From Cristatella mucedo (lineage: Eukaryota > Bryozoa > Phylactolaemata > Cristatellidae), in NCBI GenBank assembly GCA_009760855.2, contig WPIO01000068.1:124001-188000 (forward strand): a stretch of DNA of 64,000 bases. Direction: 5' to 3'. The first letter of the stretch is position 1. Every line of letters starts with the position of its first letter. The translations under genes and the position numbers were made by a program. This document shows positions 58,301-60,197 of this stretch, one piece after another. Below the pieces are notes generated by a model. That model saw nothing but the letters and a program-made list of their open reading frames with translations, did no database searches and had not been told where the DNA came from.

Positions 58301-60197
58301 CACTAAATACGATGTGGCCTTCCTATTGCCTTCCCTGCCGATCTAATTTGCACTCGGAATAGAGCAGTGCTTTTTGCCAAGTTGATGAACACGCCTCCTC
58401 CGTAATGGGGTTGGTGTGGAGCACCGGCCGAAATCTATTTTTGCAGATAATAAACTAAACGACTAATATTAAGAAGCTAGCTTACTTACGAGAATATAAG
58501 CTAGTTGTTTCTACTGTGAGTCAGTTTAAGCTTAGTCTGCACACTAAAAGATCTCTTATCGCCTGAGCATTACTGACACTGCTCTCAAATGATTCAGGTC
58601 CTATCTCAGTGGGAAACACCAAAGTATTGAGGTAAATGGACAAAGACCATCCTAGGTACCTCTAAAATATGGGGTACCTCAGGGCTCCGTCCAAGGTCCG
58701 GTTATTTTCACGGTTTATACTCCCCCTCTTACCGATGTGATTGCCAAGCACAATCTAGGTTTTCACTTCTATGCGAATGACACTCAGTTGTACCTTTGCT
58801 TTGATCCCTCCCAGCATTCGAGAACCTCAAATTCTCTCAACTCACTTGCTGCATGTATTGATGACATTCACAAATAAATGGCAGCAAGTTTTCTTAAACT
58901 AAATTATATACAACTAACTTATCCATTATTGGCAAACTAAGTGTGATTTAGAATTGTAAAGCCAAAGCTCAAAATTGGCTGTGCAGGTATATCTTCATAC
59001 GACCGTATCAGCCCCTCAATCAAGTCTTAATACTTCCAGCTACATAACCTTGCAGAAATTCAGGCTTTTTTAGATAAGGATACCAGATCTAAGTTGGTCC
59101 ATGCATTTGTGACATCCCGTCGTGACTTCTATAACTCGTTGCTTGATGGCCTACCGGTATGTGCAATCATGGGCTAACAGACAGTACAAAACTCTGCAGC
59201 TAGGCTTGTCTGTCGTGAGCATCCCAGTTGCCACTTCCCACTATTTCTCACCGACTTGCACTGGCTACTAGTCAAGCAACGGATCGACTTCAAGGTTGTT
59301 TCCCTCACTTTTAGATCATTTCATTATTTGCCTCCAGCCCATCTCTCAGGTCTACTACTCCATCAGGCCAAGCATCGTTACACATGTTTTCAGAATCCAA
59401 GAGTCTACCTATACCTCGTACAAACCTAAAATCCTTTGGAGACCATGCGTTTAGTTCGTGTGCTCCCAAAGCCAGGAACTTACTCTTGCCTTGCATCGGA
59501 ACATTCCTGACTTGACCAAATTTAAAAAACTTAAAATACATCTATTTAGGACAGCATATAGTGGGTACCTGTGATTCGTCCTTTATGTGCTTATTCGTGC
59601 TGATACTGCATGCTGCCACAAACAAAACCTGTATGCTGATGCTGTGCATGTCACCCCTAACCATGTTAATCATGTTGTTCATCAAGCATGATATTACCCA
59701 CCATTCAATAGTGTTTGCCTTTGCAGCACTTGTAAAATGGCTAGAAAGAGAGTTATCTGTGGGTATTTTATCATGCGTGTTATAATTATTTTTATTAGAT
59801 CGCTTTACAGAGATGTATTTTACTGAACTCTGCTTGGTCTTGGTTTTAATTATTTTTAAGACATCGAAAGCTCAAAGAATCTGTAATCAAACTTTTTCAG
59901 TTGTATGTGGAAACAAATTAAACTATCTGTCTCCTAAAGCTGCGACATTTCCGCAGCCTTCTGTGGTTGACTTTACGGAGAAACTGCCATGTCTTCTTTC
60001 ACTGGATATCTGGACAACTTTTGTGTCAGCTTGCATTTCATCACACTCCAAGAAGAATGGCTGTAAGGAACAAGCATACCCAAGGACTTCTGTGAATGGA
60101 GTACATGATCAGTACTTGATGCAAATCTTCTTGATGGCACATTGCATTCAGGTGCTTCTTTCAAGCAACACACAAAAAATAATTTCTGAAAGAGGAG
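3174..60197 (+). CDS. UBR1: UBR1/UBR2-like N-recognin E3 ubiquitin ligase, partial, 18 exons (whole-gene entry)
   Basis: Proteins of this family bind destabilising N-terminal residues and ubiquitinate the target with an E2 enzyme (N-degron pathway; cytosol and nucleus). Eighteen GT-AG exons join into about 846 codons with phase preserved at every junction. The product follows vertebrate UBR1/UBR2 in order: the GER..GVG-like block (exon 4), the PPP...SDVML block (exon 6), the RING CxxC (exon 10), CGHxxHxxC (exon 11), second CxxC (exon 12), the W..CAHTIQ block (exon 16), GKPLF (exon 17) and [10 protein letters not shown]...AHCIQVLL (exon 18). The UBR box and ClpS-like domain are not in the window; full family members are about 1750 residues. 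The eight expected RING ligands are all present, so a functional ligase is inferred. Homology is judged from remembered family sequences, not a search. Exon edges are splice-consensus predictions. The symbol stands for the UBR1/UBR2 group; I cannot separate the two. Confidence 0.85.
3449..3606 (+). CDS. UBR1: UBR exon 2
   Basis: It follows a 173-base intron. Acceptor TTTTTAG, donor CA|GTAAGT, phase 0 in, phase 2 out. The stretch [20 protein letters not shown] matches the family block TGVSMMDPNHFLMIMLSRFE. This is one of the clearest homology anchors in the window. Confidence 0.88.
3607..7256. other. intron between exons 2 and 3
   Basis: A+T-rich, with no LINE or SINE words found. The 86-codon frame at 4588-4848 and the 75-codon frame at 6672-6899 have no flanking splice or family support. 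This is the longest stretch here free of recognisable repeats. Confidence 0.6.
7257..7336 (+). CDS. UBR1: UBR exon 3 (short)
   Basis: No long open frame covers this exon. I found it because homology needs a hydrophobic block before the GER motif. Acceptor CCCTAG, donor G|GTGAGT, phase 2 in, phase 1 out. It encodes a lysine-rich stretch, then [10 protein letters not shown], which corresponds to EMLYLIIMLV in UBR1, and joins in frame to the GERNN of exon 4. Confidence 0.78.
7337..8109. other. intron between exons 3 and 4, left part
   Basis: Nothing recognised. The 72-codon frame at 7675-7893 is unsupported. Confidence 0.55.
8110..8900 (+). mobile_element. LINE B, highly diverged
   Basis: Recognisable words in B order: ATATCTCCTGTTGA, TTAGACGACCAAATTAGCTC, ACTTTCAGCTACTTAGC, then the ACGTCTCTTCATTATTTGGC / CTAACCATATTTGCA 3' region. 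It lies inside the intron between exons 3 and 4. Confidence 0.65.
9217..9344 (+). CDS. UBR1: UBR exon 4
   Basis: Acceptor TTTCTAG, donor CAA|GTGAGT, phase 1 in, phase 0 out. It encodes [20 protein letters not shown] and onward to HPMTYK. This is collinear with UBR1 GERFSPGVG...EIIHQLSIKPMAH. The exon itself begins with GTGAG, so the acceptor choice rests on phase and homology. Confidence 0.86.
9506..9652 (+). CDS. UBR1: UBR exon 5
   Basis: It follows a 161-base intron. Acceptor TACAG, donor CAC|GTAAGC, phase 0 on both sides, 49 codons. [20 protein letters not shown] followed by [17 protein letters not shown] matches UBR1 MESVIEAVAHFKKPG...YELKPECAKEFNLYFYHF. Confidence 0.87.
9653..10784. other. 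intron between exons 5 and 6, left part
   Basis: A+T-rich with no features; followed by SINE-1 and about 470 further featureless bases to exon 6. Confidence 0.55.
10785..10935 (+). mobile_element. SINE-1 (tRNA-derived head, LINE-B-like tail)
   Basis: The tRNA-like head is GTCCAGCGGTTTAGATGCTC with a B-box-like GGGCTCGAGCC at 10843-10853. It is followed by a tail GAGATTGAGTTCACTTGGGG ending in TGCTATACAAATTAATT, similar to the LINE B hairpin. Confidence 0.78.
11408..11626 (+). CDS. UBR1: UBR exon 6
   Basis: Acceptor CTTTAG, donor AAG|GTAAAG, phase 0 on both sides, 73 codons. [20 protein letters not shown] leads into [12 protein letters not shown] and [16 protein letters not shown]. The PPP...SDVML arrangement is a hallmark of this part of UBR1/UBR2. 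The apparent Met start at 11417 is internal to the exon and not a translation start. Confidence 0.9.
11731..11824 (+). CDS. UBR1: UBR exon 7
   Basis: It follows a 104-base intron. Acceptor GTACAG, donor G|GTATGT, phase 0 in, phase 1 out. [20 protein letters not shown] corresponds to VLHLIGMALQEEKQHLENVT in UBR1. The exon is too short to show as a long open frame. Confidence 0.85.
11914..12140 (+). CDS. UBR1: UBR exon 8
   Basis: It follows an 89-base intron. Acceptor ATTGTAG, donor GTG|GTAAGC, phase 1 in, phase 0 out. It encodes [12 protein letters not shown]...[16 protein letters not shown], then a charged Lys/Glu tail, collinear with ILAMLETLQ...IRWILKTFNAVKKMRES. The open frame extends upstream to 11892, but the AG at 11887-11888 gives the wrong phase and an early stop, so the AG at 11912-11913 is preferred. 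Confidence 0.83.
12141..13121. other. intron between exons 8 and 9
   Basis: 981 bases, A+T-rich, no repeat family recognised. Confidence 0.6.
13122..13207 (+). CDS. UBR1: UBR exon 9
   Basis: Acceptor TTCCAG, donor GT|GTAAGT, phase 0 in, phase 2 out. It encodes a basic helical stretch, [20 protein letters not shown], matching the KAEIARLRREKIMAQMSEMQ segment just before the RING in UBR1. Not covered by a long open frame. It is joined to exon 10 across a 9.2-kb repeat-filled intron. Confidence 0.72.
13388..13590 (+). mobile_element. SINE-2, best copy (tRNA-derived)
   Basis: The head is GTGAGCCGTAATGGCTCACT, followed by AGGTAAGGCGGCTGC. A perfect Pol III B box GGTTCGAATCC is at 13452-13462. 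The body contains GATCCTTTATCGCCACTGCA and CGCTAAGGCTCTTCTGCCGC. The open frame across it is incidental. I considered a functional tRNA gene, but the element is dispersed and lacks a cloverleaf 3' half. Confidence 0.85.
13600..14979. other. intron between exons 9 and 10, left part
   Basis: A+T-rich. Two reverse open frames of 60-80 codons lack any motif. Nothing recognised. Confidence 0.55.
14980..15103 (+). mobile_element. LINE A, 3' end only
   Basis: Contains GGTACCGAAAGCCGCTTAGG and TCTTTATGACTTTGTGGAGT, then a short (CATGA)n tail at 15087-15103, a variant of the usual family A (CATTA)n. A second A copy begins directly after it. Confidence 0.8.
15104..15994 (+). mobile_element. LINE A, left part of a nested copy
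   Basis: Starts in the reverse-transcriptase catalytic region ([11 protein letters not shown], with Glu for the first Asp) and continues through [14 protein letters not shown] to [11 protein letters not shown]. It breaks at CTCACTACCCCAA, where a LINE B is inserted, and resumes at 16513. Confidence 0.85.
15995..16512 (+). mobile_element. LINE B inserted into LINE A
   Basis: 5'-truncated at TCAAGGTTTTGTC and complete at the 3' end (AAGCGCC...hairpin...GTGAATTATTATTATTA). It translates to [20 protein letters not shown] and [20 protein letters not shown] with few breaks, so it is a fairly young copy. LINE A sequence lies on both sides. Confidence 0.88.
16513..16705 (+). mobile_element. LINE A, right part of the nested copy
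   Basis: Resumes the A sequence at ACTGCTCTTCTGACTC and ends with GACTTTGTGGAGTTACAGAC and (CATTA)n. Joined to 15104-15994 it restores the normal A order. Confidence 0.85.
16730..16915 (-). mobile_element. SINE-2, reverse
   Basis: GGATCGCCCACAGGAGGATT, GACCTCGGGACAGAGGTCGT and CAATACCTAGTTTGCTATCC are the complement of the SINE-2 head. Confidence 0.8.
16916..17349. other. intron, unassigned
   Basis: No family recognised. It may be the 5' part of the LINE whose endonuclease fragment follows. Confidence 0.45.
17350..17865 (+). mobile_element. LINE endonuclease-domain fragment
   Basis: The translation [20 protein letters not shown], then [22 protein letters not shown] and [11 protein letters not shown], follows the GDFN / LTQHVN...LDLVIT / SDH motifs of the apurinic endonuclease domain found at the 5' end of CR1/L2 LINEs. 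It is the only endonuclease piece seen. It may be the 5' part of the LINE A that continues at 18425. Confidence 0.72.
17866..17967 (-). mobile_element. LINE B 3' tail, reverse
   Basis: A run of TAA/ATA triplets followed by TTCACTTGATAAAGCGCCCT and the complement of the B hairpin, ending at ACATTTGCTGTAAAT. It faces a second, forward B tail about 95 bases away, forming an inverted pair. Confidence 0.82.
18064..18424 (+). mobile_element. LINE B 3' part, forward
   Basis: GCTCCCAAAGCCTGGAACTC through the B hairpin to an (ATT)n tail. Encodes the [20 protein letters not shown]-type end of ORF2. Inserted between the endonuclease fragment and LINE A sequence. Confidence 0.85.
18425..19776 (+). mobile_element. 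LINE A reverse transcriptase, left part, interrupted
   Basis: Reverse-transcriptase frames: [31 protein letters not shown] (motif A), the PQGS region, [11 protein letters not shown] (catalytic YADD altered to YAEA) and [14 protein letters not shown]. Several frameshifts. It stops at CGTATCTAGCT, where a reverse LINE B is inserted; the rest resumes at 21206. Confidence 0.83.
19777..21205 (-). mobile_element. LINE B inserted in reverse into LINE A
   Basis: The 3' end is at the left (ATAATAATGATGATGCACCT). The reverse strand carries [34 protein letters not shown] (catalytic second Asp changed to Gly) and SRLDFCNS. A short possible target duplication, TAGCT, is seen at both flanks. Confidence 0.83.
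21206..21595 (+). mobile_element. LINE A, right part of the interrupted copy
   Basis: Continues from GCTGAACTACTGCACG through GTCTGTGGAACTCG to CAAAGCCGCTTAGGCTGTGA and TATGGAGCTACAGACGGGGC. It completes the A copy left of the inserted B. Confidence 0.78.
21600..22454. other. intron before exon 10
   Basis: A+T-rich. Reverse open frames of 71 and 76 codons are without motifs. Nothing recognised apart from the acceptor of exon 10. Confidence 0.55.
22455..22577 (+). CDS. UBR1: UBR exon 10: first RING cysteine pair
   Basis: Acceptor TTTCAG, donor AG|GTAATG, phase 2 on both sides. [20 protein letters not shown] corresponds to FVTCILCQEEQEVKV...VLAAF in UBR1. The two cysteines (residues about 436 and 439 of the assembled fragment) are the first RING zinc ligands. 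The phase match to exons 9 and 11, each about 10 kb away, is strong support. Confidence 0.84.
22835..22960 (-). mobile_element. SINE-1, reverse, diverged
   Basis: The reverse complement starts GCCGGGCTGGTTCGGCCCAG, then TGGTTAAGGTACTAGCCCGA, and ends with a weak hairpin tail. Lies about 260 bases after exon 10. Confidence 0.72.
22961..25039. other. intron between exons 10 and 11, unassigned stretch
   Basis: No LINE or SINE words. The section 23660-24900 is less A+T-rich and has two opposed 62-63-codon frames at 23675-23870, overlapping almost exactly. It could be an old interspersed element, but I see no terminal repeats. Confidence 0.5.
25040..25290 (+). mobile_element. LINE B 3' tail, forward
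   Basis: TGCATGCTGCCACTAACCAC, CACCCCTAACCATGTTATTC, GCAGCAAATGTAAAGCACCT, the hairpin, then (ATT)n. No coding potential. Confidence 0.85.
25575..25690 (-). mobile_element. LINE B 3' tail, reverse
   Basis: AATACTAATGCACTTGATAA and CAGAGAACTCAATCTCTTTC, the complement of the B hairpin. With 25040-25290 it forms another inverted pair of B tails. Confidence 0.8.
25855..26625 (+). mobile_element. LINE A 3' part
   Basis: From CTTCAATCAGAAGACTGTC to GTGGAGTTACAGACGGAGAT and ACATTACAATACAT. Encodes [20 protein letters not shown] and [21 protein letters not shown] premature stop lies at about 26273. Confidence 0.87.
26640..27034. other. intron, unassigned
   Basis: Nothing recognised. Confidence 0.5.
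27035..27365 (-). mobile_element. LINE B 3' part, reverse
   Basis: AATAATAATAAAACGCTTGA, the complement of the hairpin, then ATGGTTAGGGGTGACATGCA. 5'-truncated. It sits in the intron between exons 10 and 11. Confidence 0.82.
27695..29600 (-). mobile_element. LINE B, long reverse copy interrupted by SINE-1
   Basis: Extends from the tail (AATAATAATAACAATGATAA) back past the reverse-transcriptase core. The reverse strand reads [20 protein letters not shown] (motif A) and [19 protein letters not shown]. Frames are heavily broken. A SINE-1 lies inside at 28540-28682. Confidence 0.8.
28540..28682 (+). mobile_element. SINE-1 inserted in LINE B
   Basis: TTGGTCCAGTGGTTAATGTG, GGGCTCGAGCC, then GAATAGAGATTAAGTTCTCT and GATACAAATGAATT. 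It interrupts the reverse LINE B at 27695-29600. Confidence 0.82.
30060..30545 (+). mobile_element. LINE A, highly diverged 3' part
   Basis: Words in A order: CCTAGCTCCTTCGTACCAAG, the CTGCACC..GTCAACCT region, TCTGCCGACTAATG, TGTTTCACGATATAAAGTCC, and ATCCACGTAGTCTTTGCTGC near the end. One of the oldest A copies here. Confidence 0.6.
30600..30735 (-). mobile_element. possible SINE-1, reverse, very diverged
   Basis: The reverse complement has a TTGGTTAAG...GGTGCTGGCCGCAAC-like head, resembling the copy at 39705-39865. The tail is not clear. Confidence 0.4.
30740..31484. other. intron, unassigned
   Basis: Nothing certain; the 66-codon frame at 30818-31018 has no motif. Confidence 0.5.
31485..31655 (-). 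mobile_element. SINE-2, reverse, internal duplication
   Basis: GGCGGTAAAGGATCGCTCAC, then GACGACCTCGGGACC present twice (about 31572 and 31595), then CTTCACGGCTCATC. The duplicated block is about 20 bases. Confidence 0.82.
31656..32993. other. intron before exon 11
   Basis: A+T-rich. The 86-codon frame at 32138-32398 has no motif or splice context. Nothing recognised. Confidence 0.5.
32994..33131 (+). CDS. UBR1: UBR exon 11: central RING-H2 ligands
   Basis: Acceptor CCTTTAG, donor AG|GTAAAT, phase 2 on both sides. With the last bases of exon 10 it reads QRSMVLSQ, against QRSTVLSK in UBR1. It ends in [14 protein letters not shown], the C-x-H-x2-H-x2-C core of the RING (residues about 490-498). 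The reverse-strand open frame here is a shadow. Confidence 0.9.
33263..33514 (+). CDS. UBR1: UBR exon 12: last RING cysteine pair, acidic insert
   Basis: It follows a 131-base intron. Acceptor TTTCAG, donor GA|GTAAGG, phase 2 on both sides. The first two thirds is an acidic Asn/His/Ser-rich stretch. It is followed by [18 protein letters not shown], equivalent to CPLCECLSNTVIPLL. Cysteines at residues about 561 and 564 complete the RING. The gap to the previous ligand is about 62 residues, longer than I recall for vertebrates. Confidence 0.9.
33626..33714 (+). CDS. UBR1: UBR exon 13
   Basis: It follows a 111-base intron. Acceptor TGTAG, donor G|GTGAGC, phase 2 in, phase 1 out. [20 protein letters not shown] aligns with SDQPNLTQWIRTISQQI of UBR2. 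An open frame beginning at 33649 runs through the donor into a LINE in another frame and is not the gene's reading. Confidence 0.8.
33718..35667 (+). mobile_element. LINE A, longest copy, begins next to the exon 13 donor
   Basis: A 5'-truncated CR1/L2-type element carrying the region before the reverse transcriptase ([13 protein letters not shown]), [20 protein letters not shown] (motif A), [36 protein letters not shown] (intact YADD box), [20 protein letters not shown] and the C-terminal domain. Frameshifts near 34090, 34180 and 34990, and a stop near 35378, make it inactive. It ends with GTGGAGTTACTGACGGAGAT and ACATT, and fills nearly all of the intron. Confidence 0.92.
35772..35871 (+). 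CDS. UBR1: UBR exon 14
   Basis: Acceptor TTTTTCAG, donor AG|GTATGG, phase 1 in, phase 2 out. It encodes a Ser/Thr/Asn-rich linker, [20 protein letters not shown], then an acidic stretch. UBR2 has a similar poorly conserved linker between the RING and the next helical block. Support is splice consensus and phase rather than conservation. Confidence 0.68.
36190..36270 (+). mobile_element. LINE B 3' tail remnant
   Basis: GAAAGAGATTTAGTTCTCTG, then TGCGCTTTATCAAGTGCATT and (ATT)n. Only the hairpin and tail survive. Confidence 0.75.
36271..37894. other. intron between exons 14 and 15, unassigned stretch
   Basis: Nothing recognised; the 84-codon reverse frame at 36629-36883 lacks motifs. Confidence 0.5.
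37895..38860 (+). mobile_element. LINE B 3' half
   Basis: From GTGTGATTCAGAGATTGG (the [18 protein letters not shown] region) through [20 protein letters not shown] to the hairpin and an (ATT)n(AGT)n tail. Reading frames contain several stops. Confidence 0.88.
38875..39620 (+). mobile_element. unclassified GC-rich interspersed element
   Basis: Much richer in G+C than anything around it. One strand has an open frame of 103 codons (39016-39327) with a basic, Ser/Pro-rich product. In the same frame after its stop, 39356-39464 reads [20 protein letters not shown] and [17 protein letters not shown]. It ends GCAGGGCGCTACATATATAA, running into an AT microsatellite, which looks like a retroelement 3' end. 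It starts right after a LINE B (ATT)n(AGT)n tail. I do not recognise the family. Confidence 0.45.
39624..39676. repeat. (AT)n microsatellite
   Basis: About 25 uninterrupted AT units, followed by a TG-rich stretch (TGTGTGTTTGTGCGTGTGTG). It lies at the end of the GC-rich element and may be its tail. Confidence 0.95.
39705..39865 (-). mobile_element. SINE-1, reverse
   Basis: The reverse complement begins GGTTTGGCACAGTGGTTAAG, continues AGCCCTGTGGCATACGTGAA and ends with an AATTGAGTTGTCTTGGATGC tail. Lies just past the AT microsatellite. Confidence 0.72.
40154..40214 (+). CDS. UBR1: UBR exon 15 (61 bases)
   Basis: Acceptor TTTTTCAG, donor AAG|GTCAGT, phase 2 in, phase 0 out. It encodes [20 protein letters not shown], which lines up with IKEMLTTFGTATYKVGLKV of UBR2. 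A second frame is also open, but only this one agrees with both neighbouring exons. Confidence 0.72.
40327..40384. repeat. (CT)n microsatellite
   Basis: About 28 perfect CT units, about 110 bases after exon 15. The Ser/Leu open frame through it is an artefact of the repeat. Confidence 0.96.
40568..40850 (+). mobile_element. LINE A 3' end
   Basis: ACTGCCGACTATGGCACATC to GTCGAGTTACTGACGGAGAT and (CATTA)n. The last about 60 codons of the A C-terminus are open ([20 protein letters not shown]). Confidence 0.87.
41140..41560 (-). mobile_element. LINE B, diverged reverse copy
   Basis: Starts AATAATAATAATAAAAATGC and lacks most of the hairpin. The reverse strand reads [20 protein letters not shown] and [17 protein letters not shown]. 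An internal deletion removes the tail-proximal region. Confidence 0.72.
41985..42205 (+). mobile_element. LINE B 3' tail, forward
   Basis: TGCATGCTGCCACTAACCAC to GGGCGCTTTATCAAGTGAAT and (ATT)n. Nearly identical to the tails at 16300-16512 and 18200-18424, so a recent copy. Confidence 0.87.
42400..42545. repeat. GCT/CTG triplet-rich tract
   Basis: Imperfect GCT/ACT/GAT triplets. Read + it gives a poly-Ala/Thr stretch followed by an acidic run ([20 protein letters not shown]). Read - it gives poly-Ala/Val and Gln. It lies in the intron between exons 15 and 16. Neighbouring exons are collinear with UBR2 without it, so it is treated as non-coding. Confidence 0.8.
42718..42970 (-). mobile_element. 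LINE B 3' tail, reverse, diverged
   Basis: AATAATAATAATGCACTTGA and AAAGCGCCCTCGGAGAACTT match the tail. Beyond about 42790 the similarity falls away. Confidence 0.68.
43650..44760 (-). mobile_element. LINE A, reverse, rearranged
   Basis: The 3' end is at the left (CTGTAGCTCCATAAAGCC). The reverse strand encodes [20 protein letters not shown] and [17 protein letters not shown]. The segment holding RLWNSLPxFL is present twice (43830-43985 and 44036-44190), separated by a SINE-2 fragment at 43986-44035. Confidence 0.83.
43986..44035 (-). mobile_element. SINE-2 fragment inside LINE A
   Basis: GACCTGAGGTCATGAAAGCA and CCATACCTAGTGTG match the complement of the SINE-2 head. It separates two copies of the same LINE A segment. 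Confidence 0.6.
44875..45045 (-). mobile_element. SINE-2, reverse
   Basis: AGAGCCTTTACGGCTATCAC, GGCGATAAAGGATCGCCCAC, GACCTCGGGACCGAGGTCTT, CCATCACGGCTCA. Well preserved. Confidence 0.85.
45050..45349. other. intron, unassigned
   Basis: A+T-rich. Nothing recognised. Confidence 0.5.
45350..46600 (+). mobile_element. LINE B, reverse-transcriptase end to tail
   Basis: Begins within the reverse transcriptase: GTACCACTGAAATATGGGCA, then [20 protein letters not shown], with the catalytic box altered. Continues to the B tail. Many breaks. Confidence 0.86.
46700..47030 (-). mobile_element. LINE B tails, reverse, two degraded pieces
   Basis: Two tail-like starts, near 46705 (TTAATACACTGGGTACAGTG) and 46800 (AATAATAATCATAAAACACT), each followed by a decayed hairpin complement. 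They end about 80 bases before exon 16. Confidence 0.6.
47108..47186 (+). CDS. UBR1: UBR exon 16
   Basis: Acceptor ATTGTAG, donor G|GTAAAT, phase 0 in, phase 1 out. [20 protein letters not shown] matches NEEDPRVPIMCWGSCAYTIQ of UBR2, a strongly conserved family block. It sits between a decayed reverse LINE B and a forward LINE B. Confidence 0.88.
47420..47575 (+). mobile_element. SINE-2, forward, diverged
   Basis: GAGGTCATGGATTGTAATCC replaces the B-box region. AGTGATCCTGTGTTGCCATC and AATAAGGCTCTTCTACTGCA follow the body. Confidence 0.65.
47763..48710 (+). mobile_element. LINE B, 3' half
   Basis: [20 protein letters not shown], with an internal deletion of the LNDxKT block, then LDDHIS...[15 protein letters not shown]-like coding and the B tail ending CAAGTGCATTATCATTATTG. 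Confidence 0.86.
48711..49477. other. intron between exons 16 and 17, unassigned stretch
   Basis: Nothing recognised. Confidence 0.5.
49478..50795 (-). mobile_element. LINE B, reverse, interrupted by SINE-1
   Basis: Tail CACTTGATAAAGTGCCATCA at the left. The reverse strand has [20 protein letters not shown] and [16 protein letters not shown] (YADD altered to GVDD). There is an internal deletion near 49915, and a SINE-1 is inserted at 50530-50675. Confidence 0.82.
50525..50675 (+). mobile_element. SINE-1, best copy, inserted in LINE B
   Basis: GAGCTGGCTTTGTCCAGCGG, TTAAGGCGCTCGCCCCTACT, GGGCTCGAGCC, then AAGCGCCTGAATAGAGATTT, AGTTCTCTTTGGGCGC and TATACAAATGAATT. The last part matches the LINE B tail base by base over most of about 50 positions. 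Confidence 0.87.
50796..51412 (-). mobile_element. LINE B, left part, interrupted by LINE A
   Basis: AATAATAATAATAATGCACT tail, then the B 3' region up to ACTCACGACCAATAATCCTA. The element resumes at 52620, after an inserted LINE A. Confidence 0.87.
51413..52618 (+). mobile_element. LINE A inserted in LINE B; best-preserved ORF2 end
   Basis: One uninterrupted 377-codon frame (51425-52558). It holds [40 protein letters not shown] with an intact YADD box, [40 protein letters not shown] and [20 protein letters not shown]. The 5' end is truncated inside the reverse transcriptase, so this copy is not autonomous. It ends GGAGTTACTGACGGAGATAC and a (CATTA)-like tail. It is the youngest-looking A copy here. 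Confidence 0.93.
52619..53345 (-). mobile_element. LINE B, right part of the copy interrupted by LINE A
   Basis: Resumes CAGCTGCAATCGCTTGATCA. The reverse strand gives [20 protein letters not shown] and [20 protein letters not shown] (catalytic box YAGD). Ends near GATTCCCAGGTGACAT. Confidence 0.86.
53346..54084. other. intron before exon 17
   Basis: Nothing recognised apart from the pyrimidine-rich acceptor. Confidence 0.5.
54085..54240 (+). CDS. UBR1: UBR exon 17
   Basis: Acceptor TTTTTCAG, donor G|GTAAGT, phase 1 on both sides. [20 protein letters not shown] is collinear with the UBR1 segment ending GDEGKPLFGALQNRQH. It then continues through [10 protein letters not shown] (equivalent to LMQFAVAQ). 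Confidence 0.87.
54358..54785. mobile_element. unclassified GC-rich interspersed element 2
   Basis: A sharp-edged G+C-rich block in A+T-rich intron, about 120 bases after exon 17. Open on + (54359-54580) and on - (54550-54735, with [20 protein letters not shown]). The right edge runs into CACACCTATAAATATATATA. No family recognised; neither strand reads through the whole block. Confidence 0.4.
54790..55619. other. intron, unassigned
   Basis: A+T-rich. Nothing recognised. Confidence 0.5.
55620..55780 (-). mobile_element. LINE A 3' fragment, reverse
   Basis: GGAGAGCTTTGTATAGGGCA, TAGCCTACAGACTATGTCTC and GCAGTTGAGGTAGTGAGTGA are the complement of the A C-terminal and 3' region. Confidence 0.75.
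55962..56745 (-). mobile_element. LINE B, reverse, chimeric
   Basis: A young tail and 3' part (55962-56450) abuts an older, more diverged B piece (56450-56745). The second repeats the SFGD...SLPTCVRT region already present in the first, so two insertions are joined. The reverse frame at 56166-56585 spans the joint. Confidence 0.82.
57060..57205 (+). mobile_element. LINE B 3' tail, diverged
   Basis: GCTACCACTAACCATCTGAT, GCAGCAAATTTGAAGTCCCT, GAACTGAGTTCTCTGGAGGT. The final hairpin and tail survive in weak form. Confidence 0.65.
57510..57680 (-). mobile_element. SINE-2, reverse
   Basis: AGAGCCTTTAGGCTATCACC, CCAGCAGGATTCGAAACCAC, GTACCGAGGTCGTGAATAGC and TACATAGTGTGCCAACATGG. Confidence 0.8.
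57681..58549. other. intron, unassigned
   Basis: The section 57680-58020 is less A+T-rich and looks like an old insertion, but no family is recognised. Confidence 0.45.
58550..59798 (+). mobile_element. LINE B, reverse-transcriptase end to tail, next to exon 18
   Basis: Starts around TCAGGTCCTATCTCAGTGGG ([10 protein letters not shown]) and has [20 protein letters not shown]-like coding and [17 protein letters not shown] (YAND in place of YADD). The tail ends about 100 bases before the predicted exon 18 acceptor. Confidence 0.86.
59901..60197 (+). CDS. UBR1: UBR exon 18
   Basis: Acceptor CTTTTTCAG, donor G|GTAATT, phase 1 on both sides. [20 protein letters not shown] then, after a 25-residue linker, [20 protein letters not shown] matches LPCILDIDMFHLLVGLVLAF...LHIFHLVTMAHIIQILLT of UBR2. 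The frame is open upstream to before 59799, and AGs at 59798 and 59810 would also keep phase, so the 5' edge is uncertain. The donor is weak, and the frame stays open to 60289, where a TAA would end the protein early. Confidence 0.82.
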
